In this document: piece by piece, positions 56,801 through 64,000 of the stretch
Position numbering within the stretch: position 1 is the first letter of the stretch
Layout: each line of letters opens with the position of its first letter
NCBI RefSeq assembly: GCF_009730915.1
Contig: NC_052476.1
Span: 124,001 to 188,000 of the forward strand
Direction of reading: 5' to 3'
Length of the DNA: 64,000 nucleotides
From: Dioscorea cayenensis subsp. rotundata
Lineage: Eukaryota > Streptophyta > Magnoliopsida > Dioscoreales > Dioscoreaceae
Program-made: the position numbers and the translations under genes
Notes under the pieces: generated by a model
The model's input: the letters and a program-made list of their open reading frames with translations, nothing else
Told to the model about the DNA's origin: nothing
The model's database searches: none

Positions 56801-59118
56801 AACCATGCACAAAGGCGGTGCTGATTTTCTAGAAGCCAAAGGCGGTGGTTTCATGTGCATTTGACACATCTACTTAAAAAAAAAAACAAAAACATATTGA
56901 GTGTTACACACAGACACACATAATCAAAAGAAAAATATATCAGTTAATAAATATGGTATGTATTTCAATTGGTATATTGACTCAACAACAAGGATGACAA
57001 TGAACAATTTCATTAAAGCTCGAGCATTGTGTTGAGCATTTTGAAAATACAGGGATTACATAGAATATTATGATAAAATATGGGGATGAATGGGGCATAG
57101 ACGGAGAAATTGTTGAACCCTATAAAAGGTCATGGGAGATTGTGGGTTAGTTTGCTGATGAAGCTTTTGTTTGACACAATTTTCCAAATGACCAAAATAT
57201 TATTTGTAACCATTTTATTAAAGGAATGTGGACCTGTGGTGTGTGTTAATTTTGGAACTATGTGTAACACTACACTGTAGTTTGTTTGTTTTTTTTTTAA
57301 ATTCTTCTGTGTCTGCGTTGTGGTGGTGATAGAGTAGATAAACCACTAAACTTTATCTGGGCTGGGCTCCAACTTTTGCCCATATTCAACCATTTCCACT
57401 TCTAGAATAATTTGTGATCATATTTTTAAATTTAGTACATCAAGTAACACTTATTTTTGGAACCATATGTAATCAATAGGTTCTTAAGCCAGCAGAAAGG
57501 ATCAGTTGCAAGATACTTTTGCGTTACTTAAGTTTACCACATGAACCAATAATTATAAATACAAACTCCCCATGGAATTGAAAATTAAAAGTTTTTGCCA
57601 TGAATTATTACTATGTGTGGTATGAACACCAAGAAGACCTAGTAGCCCACTTATGTGGTAGCCCTTTTTCCTTGTTGTCTTCTCATGTTCTCGGGTAACA
57701 TGTGATCAAACTATCTCCAAGGACAAGAGTTGATTATTTCAGGCAGTGGGAGGGTGATAAGTGTTAGATACTCAATAGAGTTGAAGCAGATATCTTATCA
57801 TTAATAAGCAACCTTGGTTTAACACCAAGTGTGGTTTATCATGGATGAATTGTACACACATTCTGTAGGATCTATTCTAAATCAAGTTAGAATGAAAATG
57901 TGCCGATGTTTGTAGCTTTTGTAATCTGATATATATATGAGAGAAATAGACATGGTATCAGCTTAGAGATGCCTGCATTACTCAGGGCTCATGTGTTGTA
58001 GACATTGTCTTAAGTCAAAACTATGAAGAAATTTAGGCATAAATTGCCTTAAATTTCTTAGTCAACCAGATGTAGAGTTGCATGTCCACATCTTTCGCTT
58101 CCATTGCTATCCTCCTTTTCTTGTTAAATCTCACATGCAATTTACGTCCTTGAGCATGATATGACTGATTGATTTAACTCAAGCCTATCCATATTTGCAT
58201 TGGAGAACATGTTTGCTTATGGTGCTTGCATCCATTTCTGTATCACTTTTTGTATCTTCTATGTGTTTGCAGGCATTCATTAAATAGTGCATGACTGAAT
58301 ATTAACTCAAAAAGCATAGATTTTAATTAAGTTAATGTCTTTTAAATACTTTCAGCCGGAGATCCAGGCATTGCGCCAGGCTCATGTTCAAATAGGAAAG
58401 AGTCACAGGCACTCAATTCAAGATATGCATCACTATTTCTACAGAACTACTTCCCTACTATCCCTGTGCAAAATGAAGCCTGCAAAGAGCACTCTGTCGG
58501 ACTTGCTGAGTTGGTTGGTGACTGTTATAAAGCAGCTGGAAATTTGATGCCAAATTTTCTTGCAGTGAACTTCTACATGGTACTATTGGATCGCCCATTT
58601 GCAAAAAAAAAAACAGTATGTAAATAGTTCAGTGAACTAATTAAACAACTTCTGTTTGTTGCAGAGGAGTGACGGTGGTGGTGTTTTTGACGTCCAAGAC
58701 AAAATAAATGGGCTAAATCTTTGTGGGTGCAACACAATCACAGCCTGCCAGGTTAGATTCAAAATAAAGAGAAGATTAAATTATGCCTAATTTGAACCAG
58801 AGCTTGCAAAGTTTCAAATTTCATTATCATTCTCCTTAATGCGAAACGTCAATATATATATATATATATATATAATTTTTCATCATGAAAACTATCTTTT
58901 GTTGACATTGTTTAACATAAATTTCTGATCTCTCACAGCTTGGAGCACCCATGGGAGTCTGCAAGAATCCTGAACCATCTAATCGAACTCCAGCAGTTAT
59001 AGGGGGAAGCTATTCCGGTTATGTACAATTGTCTGGATGTACATCCCAGATCCATTTACCCAGTCAATTGGTAAACAAAATGTTATATTCTCTGCTGATT
59101 TTACTGCTCCTCTTGTAA
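47893..59118 (+). CDS. PI-PLC X domain-containing protein, secreted/GPI-type
   Basis: The 8 exons are 47893-47982, 48065-48187, 48268-48405, 48526-48624, 48756-49059, 58356-58579, 58665-58751 and 58939-59118, for 414 aa. Residues 1-23 look like a signal peptide. The X-type domain has VTHNSF with H86 and LCHSF with H138, positions matching the two catalytic histidines of phosphatidylinositol-specific phospholipase C, and GLMLDMYDF between them. Cys-rich parts ([16 protein letters not shown]) surround it. The last residues ([11 protein letters not shown]) are hydrophobic, as in a GPI-anchor signal. True lipase activity is not proven for this plant family. Intron 3 is GC-AG (48406 gc). Intron 5 is 9.3 kb and holds a Copia element. 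The stop at 59116 gives an expected family length. Confidence 0.92.
49289..49640. repeat. 352-bp tandem duplication, copy 1
   Basis: It starts atctgttagacacttgaaat. The next copy follows directly at 49641. Only a few base differences are visible by eye. It lies inside intron 5 of the PLC-like gene. Confidence 0.95.
49641..49982. repeat. 352-bp tandem duplication, copy 2
   Basis: It is near-identical to copy 1; differences include gagcaaatgg/gagaaaatgg and ttttgccatgg/ttttgctatgg. It ends with gaaacaagttc, where copy 1 instead continues into a short joining piece. Confidence 0.95.
51947..51951. repeat. 5-bp target duplication (left) of the Copia element
   Basis: TGTGC is repeated at 56854-56858, directly after the other LTR. 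Confidence 0.85.
51952..52265 (-). repeat. 3' LTR of the Copia element
   Basis: It starts tgttgagtgagaagag and ends ggtttca. It aligns with 56549-56853, with many substitutions and small indels. Confidence 0.93.
52266..56330 (-). pseudogene. Copia gag-pol remnant
   Basis: From right to left on the minus strand: a gag remnant ([14 protein letters not shown] near 56300-56230, frameshifted); a protease site region at ~55890 ([14 protein letters not shown]; the usual D-S/T-G pattern reads DYG here); GAG-pre-integrase HHCC ([14 protein letters not shown]... CTSCQFGK) at ~55510-55370; integrase core to ~54780; reverse transcriptase from 53733 with VARGFSQ and YVDDLI (~53220); and RNase H at ~52750-52540. 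Part of gag and the zinc knuckle appear deleted. At least seven frame changes or stops exist. It is not functional. Confidence 0.9.
54008..54515 (-). mobile_element. Nested solo-LTR-like insertion in the Copia pol
   Basis: About 500 bp without coding sequence interrupts the frame between the integrase and reverse transcriptase. On the minus strand it starts tgtggggcgtattgagg and ends ...atctttaatca, with LTR-like words (tatttattgtaagccc, ttgagtaataag) near the 3' end. A clear target duplication was not found, so the boundaries are approximate. Confidence 0.55.
56549..56853 (-). repeat. 5' LTR of the Copia element
   Basis: It starts tgttgagtgagaagagtg and ends ggtttca. Its outer end meets the TGTGC duplication. 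Confidence 0.93.
56859..58355. other. Rest of PLC-like intron 5
   Basis: It is AT-rich sequence from the Copia right duplication to the exon-6 acceptor at 58354-58355. No other gene or clear repeat is seen. Confidence 0.5.
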
Positions 59119-59668
59119 TCAAGATCATTGACTTTGTTTTTCCTTGTTACTGCCCATTGCTTTATTCATTTTCTTTTCCAAGAGTATAACCAGTGACTAT
59201 TGATATTCTGAAAGGGGCAAGTGACCTTAGAGGAAATACAAATTTAGGTATGAATGCCAAATACCATTATTGTTCTAACTAGTTCAGTTGTAGGACTTAG
59301 TGTAATATGTCATCATGTGTTGTTCTACGATCTTGTTGTCCATTAATTTTCTATTTTTTAACTATTATTCTCTCCTTAGGGTTTGTCGACATCCTATGAT
59401 TAGAAGATAGTTGTTGCCGAAAATCATAGATTTGTCCTTTTAGATCTACTTCTTTATTCCAGGACCAAAGATCCACTCCTCACAAACATTTTTTAATTTT
59501 TTAGTTGCAAACTCAAATGCATTGTCCTGAACATAGTCCATCAAGAAACATATGCAAGTGTATTTCTTAATTTCGGTTTTTCCCTTGGATTCCTGGTGTG
59601 CTAATTTGTTTAATCCTGTGTACCTTTTAGTGAAGTACTATTATTACTGTCATTATGTACTGCTTATT

Positions 59669-59712
<44 letters not shown>

Positions 59713-60234
59713 ATAGTACCACTGTTATATTCCTCAAATCATCCACTAAGTTTCACAGTACCAATAATTTGTCTTCCTATATCAGATGAATTTTTTTCCT
59801 TTATTTTATTTACTCAATTAGTGATTGAACTGTGCACATAACTCTTAATGGAAAGCCAAATTATTGCTGACCAAACTCTGTGAAGCCAATAATGTTACTC
59901 TAAATTTATCATGCATCCTTATGAATGTTGCATTTGTGTGTATTTACTGCAGTAATTATCTCTTTCTTGCCAAACATTTTTGAGTGATTTTTAACTGTAA
60001 AATGAAACTATGTTACACCAAATAGATATTGTGTTAAACCAAAACTTGCACTTGCCTTATACAGCCTCGTAGATTTAAGATTCTGTTTGTTTTATGTAAT
60101 TATTGGTTTTGTAGGGGTATATGTATAAAACCCCTTATTTTTAAGTGATGAACTAGGAACTCCACCTGGGTGTGACCCTACTCCCAAATTCAAATATGAA
60201 TTTTATTGGTTTTTTAATTTTTTATAAAAAAACA
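59119..60234. other. Intergenic region 3' of the PLC-like gene
   Basis: It contains the PLC-like 3' UTR and a long perfect (CT)n at 59672-59709. No gene is supported. Confidence 0.5.
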
Positions 60235-60237
60235 TTA

Positions 60238-60554
60238 GGCTGTGTTTGATTACATCTTGAAAAATGGGTGGGAAAAATTTTTTTTATGAAATATTTTTTC
60301 AGAAAACAAAAAAATGGTTGTTTGATTGGTATTGTTTTCTAAAATTTTTTTTTCAAATTGCCCCTCAATTTATTTTTTCAAATAACCCCTCAGTTTTTTA
60401 TGGAAAAATTTTCTTTGGGTTGGGAGAAGAAAATTTTTCTACAAATTTGAGGAAAAAGTGATCACATGACCAGTTTGGTGATCAAATAGCCCATTTAACT
60501 AGAAAATTCTTGATGAAAAATTCTTTTATAGAAAAAATGTCAATCAAACACAAC
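60238..60554. mobile_element. Tourist-like MITE, 317 bp
   Basis: The left end GGCTGTGTTTGATTAC matches the inverted right end (AATCAAACACAAC). TTA stands on both sides (60235-60237 and 60555-60557), as in PIF/Harbinger-derived Tourist elements. The body is A/T-rich; the ORF 60264-60461 is not a gene. The TIRs diverge after ~15 bases, and a 3-bp duplication is weak evidence alone. Confidence 0.65.
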
Positions 60555-61945
60555 TTAAATATGGTTAAGAAAATAATCCAATCAAAAAAGCCTAGTGACA
60601 TAAACATCCACTCTAGCATGTGCCTATCTCACGTGCAAGTAACATAACATACTTTTCTTTGGTTAGTTATGTACATTTGCATTACTTTCACATAATAAAT
60701 CATTAGTTATATCTCTTTCTTTCTCTGTCTTCTATTATTAGAAATGTTTAAGTTATTTGCACATATACTATCAGATTCTCTCCAAATTATCTCCCTAATA
60801 TTTGATTGAAGACATTGAATACCATATATATATATATATATATGTATATATATTATATAGTGATTGGTGTTTATAAATTGGCTTGAAATTGGAAACTCCT
60901 CAACACTTAAAACATTTTTGGCATAATGTTCTAAACGGTCCTTTCTCATTACAATCTAAACTAATACTGTTTTCTCAACTGAAAGCATCCAACACACCTT
61001 TCATTAAAATGACATACATTCAATTCTATTTGTCAACCAAAAAAAAAATGTTTAATTGTTATTTTCCATCTATAGTTATTTTCAGGGAATCATAATAATG
61101 TATTTATATGAAGAAAGTCTTAGTTGATTAATTATGAATTAAGAAGTGTAGTGTATGAGGGAAAATCAGGAAGGGCATCAACACTTTGCCATTGATTTTT
61201 TTCAAAACTTAAAGGTTGCCGCTCATGGTTGGTCTTATGCAAAATTTAGCCAAACAAATAGTATTTCAATTGTTCATCAATTAATATTAGAAAATCAATC
61301 AATTAATTAAGTCATTACTACTTGTTAATTAATTTTTTGATATATGTTTATGAGAGTTGTTGAAATATAATTTATTTTTACTATGTTAGAAGGGTTTGTA
61401 TATTATTATTAAGATATTATGGTTAGAAATATTTTAGTCTACAGTGTTGTATGATTACGAAGGTTTATGTAATAATTCCTTTGCTTACATTACTTTTAAC
61501 AAGAGTATGAGCCAAATATATAGAAAATTTAGGACTGGTTGAAGACTAAATTTTTTGTTTTAAAATATTAAATTTTAATTAATTTCATTTAAACTATCCT
61601 CATGCATGTAATGAATATATTTTAATTGTATGTATACATAAATTGAGAAGGTTATTTTTGCAGTAATAAACTTCACAAGACTATAAAAAATACATTTATA
61701 ATTTCACTGGCCTAAAAAAAGAAGTGGATGTTTTGATCCAGCTTAGCAAAAAGCATACATATTTCTCAACTTGTTTTCATTGATGTTTTTCTATAGCGTG
61801 TATTATAATTGAAAAGTGTGTTAAATGTTGTTGATTGATGTAGCTCTTGGGAACACAAAAAAGAATAAGGAAAATAACAATAAAAAAAATTTAAAAATAA
61901 ATAGAAAGAAAAGAAGTCAATGTTGATACTTTATAGAGACAGACG

Positions 61946-61988
<43 letters not shown>

Positions 61989-62200
61989 AGGAAGATGCTA
62001 TTGATATAAAAAAATAAATAAATATAGTGGTGGGGGACCCAAAAAGGGGGATAAAGAAAGGGACTGAAAATGAAAAGACACATGAAAGAAACATGGATCA
62101 TGTTTTTTTTTTTCGATTTGGTTAACGTGGGAAGACTTTGTGGAAAAAGATGGGCCATCTTTTCCTCATTTTCACCACCTTTTCACATAATTAGCTATCA
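60555..62200. other. AT-rich intergenic spacer
   Basis: It has (AT)n near 60826-60853, (GA)n at 61949-61985 and no gene. Confidence 0.5.
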
Positions 62201-62386
62201 AATCTAGAGAGTGTGTGTGTGTTTGATTGTTATATCACTGTTGCTTAGTATAAAATAGAAGAAGAAGAAGGATAGAAGAGGAAAGAAAGTTAATTAGAGA
62301 GAGAGAGAGAGAGAGAAGCCTTGTTCTTTATAGGAAGTATATATATATATAGATAAGGAGGAGAAGAAGTAGAAGGTAGTGCAAGT

Positions 62387-62407
62387 ATGGCTTCTCTTTT
62401 AACTTAG
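62387..62407 (+). other. Six-codon upstream ORF MASLLT
   Basis: ATG GCT TCT CTT TTA ACT TAG. A near-identical one follows at 62618-62638. It is a uORF only if transcribed in the AP2 leader, which is not shown. Confidence 0.45.
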
Positions 62408-62617
62408 AGAAGAAGAGAAGATAATAGTGCAAGTGTTGCTTCTCTTTTAACTGAGAGAGAGAGAGAAGAGCCTTGTTCTTTAGGAAGGATATATATAGAG
62501 ACAAGAAAAAGAATAATAAGAAGAAGAGGCTTGTTCTTTAGATAGAAAGAGAAGAAGAAGGAGAAGAGAGGAAAAGAGGAGAAACTACAAGGTTTTCTTT
62601 AGAGAAAGAATGCAAAT

Positions 62618-62637
62618 ATGGCTTCTCTTATAACTTA

Positions 62638-62638
<1 letters not shown>
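62618..62638 (+). other. Six-codon upstream ORF MASLIT
   Basis: ATG GCT TCT CTT ATA ACT TAG. It is in a third copy of the same cassette; the middle copy at ~62435 has lost both the ATG and the stop (ttg...gag). Confidence 0.45.
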
Positions 62639-62703
<65 letters not shown>

Positions 62704-62993
62704 TCCTTAGATTCATTTTGTTGGGAAATCTTTTTCTTTTCTTAGATTTAGAGACTGTTTTTTTTTCTTCAGCGTGGAGAAGGATTTAGTGAGATTACTT
62801 GGGTATAGACAAAGATAGAGAGAGGAAGATTTGAATGAGAGATGTTGTGGGATAGAATAGGATAAAAAGAGAAGTATGCATTTATAACTTGATAGAATCT
62901 TGAATTCAATACAACAGATTCATAACAATCCAATCCTTCACTTATATATATATATAGTCTCAACAAAGAGGGATAGGGATAGACATAGAGGAG

Positions 62994-64000
62994 ATGTGGG
63001 ATCTCAATACAAGCTCACCATTCTCAATGGAGAACAATCAAGTTGTTGTTAACAAAGGCAAGGCACCGGAGACGATCTCCGGCAACTCCTCTTCTTCATC
63101 ATCGGCCATTGTTATCGAGCCCTCCGATGATATCGACACCACCAATCCCAAATTCTTCGAGTTTCCGATCCTTCATCAGCATCAAACCCCTCATCAGTCT
63201 CCTACAGTAACTCATCAGTTCTTTCCTACACAGAGCTTGAGCCTTTCTTCTGCTCCTGATATTGTTCTCCAGCCACCGGAGACTGTCCCCGGGAAGCCGA
63301 AGAATGTTGTTGTTTCTCAACTAGTCAAGAAGAGTCGCCGTGGCCCCCGATCGAGAAGCTCAGAGTACCGTGGCGTCACCTTCTATCGGAGAACCGGCCG
63401 GTGGGAATCACACATATGGTAATGATCTAACACCGCTTAATTTAGGAAATTTGGATATGAACAGATAGAGGAAAGTCTGACTTTTGTTCATATTCTTGCA
63501 GGGATTGCGGAAAGCAAGTTTATTTAGGTAATTGTAATCTTTTAATCGATTTAGAATATGTGTTTATTCATCGATCGCAATCTAACATGTTTTTTTCACA
63601 TATATTTGTAGGTGGATTTGACACTGCACATGCGGCCGCACGGTAATTTCTGATTCCGATAATTAACAGTGTTCTATATTCAATTGAGGATTAAAAGGTC
63701 GAGTGTTCGATGATGATTGTATACATCTTTTGCAGGGCTTATGATCGAGCGGCGATCAAGTTTAGAGGCATCGACGCAGACATTAACTTCGCACTGGAGG
63801 ACTATGAGGAAGATATGAAACAGGTATTACTTAGTATTTCATGTTTTTTTTTTCTTGTTTGATGATTTTATATTGAACATAAGAAGAGGATTGAATTGCT
63901 GATTTGTCGCGCAGATGAGTAATCTTTCAAAGGAGGAGTTTGTCCTTGTTCTCCGGCGACAGAGTGCAGGATTTCCGAGAGGCAGTTCAAGATTCCGGGG
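62994..64000 (+). CDS. euAP2-type AP2 transcription factor (5' part)
   Basis: The exons in the window are 62994-63418, 63502-63527, 63612-63642, 63736-63823 and 63915 to the edge, frame kept. The product starts [10 protein letters not shown], as in APETALA2-like proteins. A basic stretch ([18 protein letters not shown]) begins AP2 repeat R1 at about 124-190 ([38 protein letters not shown]). The linker [20 protein letters not shown] leads into repeat R2 at the window end. The tiny exons 2 and 3 are typical of this group. Members control flowering time and floral organs and are usually repressed by miR172 at a site after R2, which lies outside the window. I cannot say whether it is AP2, TOE or RAP2.7-like. 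Confidence 0.93.

Larger units (their letters stand above)
51952..56853 (-). mobile_element. Full-length but degenerate Ty1/Copia retrotransposon, 4902 bp
   Basis: It is flanked by TGTGC duplications and two LTRs (51952-52265 and 56549-56853) with TG...CA ends. Since the coding strand is minus, the 5' LTR is on the right. Next to it is a primer-binding site TGGTATCAGAGC (56533-56544, minus), complementary to initiator tRNA-Met; next to the other LTR is a polypurine tract (52266-52275 read as tagggggg...). The order protease, integrase, reverse transcriptase, RNase H fits Copia. Many stops and frameshifts, and visible LTR differences, indicate an old, dead copy. It sits antisense in intron 5 of the PLC-like gene. 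Confidence 0.95.
62201..62993 (+). promoter_or_regulatory. GA-rich promoter/leader of the AP2 gene with uORFs
   Basis: It contains many GAGA tracts (62297-62316, 62451-62464, 62656-62701), (GT)n at 62639-62657, TATA-like (TA)n at 62339-62351, 62489-62498 and 62944-62956, and repeats of GCAAGTATGGCTTCTCTTTT-type cassettes at ~62381, ~62429 and ~62612. The transcription start is unknown, so which parts are leader is unclear. GA tracts in plants can be bound by BBR/BPC proteins. Confidence 0.6.

Noticed and set aside
58860-58873. (TA)n within PLC-like intron 7 as a TATA box
   Set aside because: It is intronic simple sequence; several similar runs occur in the window.
61949-61985. (GA)n as a promoter element of the AP2 gene
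   Set aside because: About 1 kb upstream and a simple microsatellite; no reason to prefer it to the closer GA tracts.

Overview
This window is nuclear DNA from a flowering plant. It holds intron-rich genes with plant-specific families (an ARID/PHD protein, an RBR ligase, an AIP2-type RING ligase, DUF3511, a phytol/farnesol kinase, a plant PI-PLC-X protein and a euAP2 factor), very AT-rich introns and intergenic DNA, and many plant-type transposons. A 1000-N scaffold gap sits at 27957-28956. I cannot fix the species. A non-grass monocot such as a yam is only a guess.

Layout: 1-10.25 kb is an AT-rich satellite array built from alternating ~160-bp monomers (about 320 bp per dimer), interrupted by a 1105-bp solo LTR and a MITE and decaying toward the genes. 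11.5-21.1 kb is a gene cluster: ARID4-like (+, 15 exons), an RBR E3 ligase (+, 2 exons) and, convergent with it, an AIP2-like RING-H2 E3 ligase (-, 5 exons). 21.1-31.4 kb is transposon-rich: two copies of a small C2HC-finger ORF, LTR fragments, a MULE-type MITE, a hAT-like insertion inside a dead Copia gag, the scaffold gap, a GC-rich transposon end, a broken ORF with a repeated V-E-L-x-S-H motif, and a complete SINE. 32.0-37.0 kb carries a DUF3511 gene and a FOLK/VTE5-like kinase gene. 37.5-41.75 kb is a complete 4.2-kb Mutator-like element with ~200-bp TIRs and a 10-bp target duplication; its only transposase part is the N-terminal domain. It ends about 300 bp upstream of an 11-exon gene for a probable organelle-targeted protein (42.1-46.3 kb). 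47.9-59.1 kb is one PI-PLC-X-domain gene whose 9.3-kb fifth intron contains a recent 352-bp tandem duplication and a complete but degenerate Copia retrotransposon. 59.1-63.0 kb is intergenic with a Tourist-like MITE and GA/CT tracts, and 63.0-64.0 kb is the 5' half of a euAP2 gene that runs off the window.

The genes do not form a pathway. Several act in regulation (chromatin/transcription: ARID and AP2; ubiquitin ligation: RBR and AIP2), two are probably plastid-associated (the kinase and the unnamed 42-46 kb protein), and one is a secreted or GPI-anchored phosphodiesterase-like protein. Exon models were built by hand from splice signals and reading-frame continuity; every listed exon set keeps the frame. 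The most unusual observations are the MULE keeping only the N-terminal transposase domain, paired six-codon uORF-like cassettes upstream of the AP2 gene, a frame-breaking extra base at the AIP2 C-terminus, a GC-AG intron, and the higher-order structure of the satellite.
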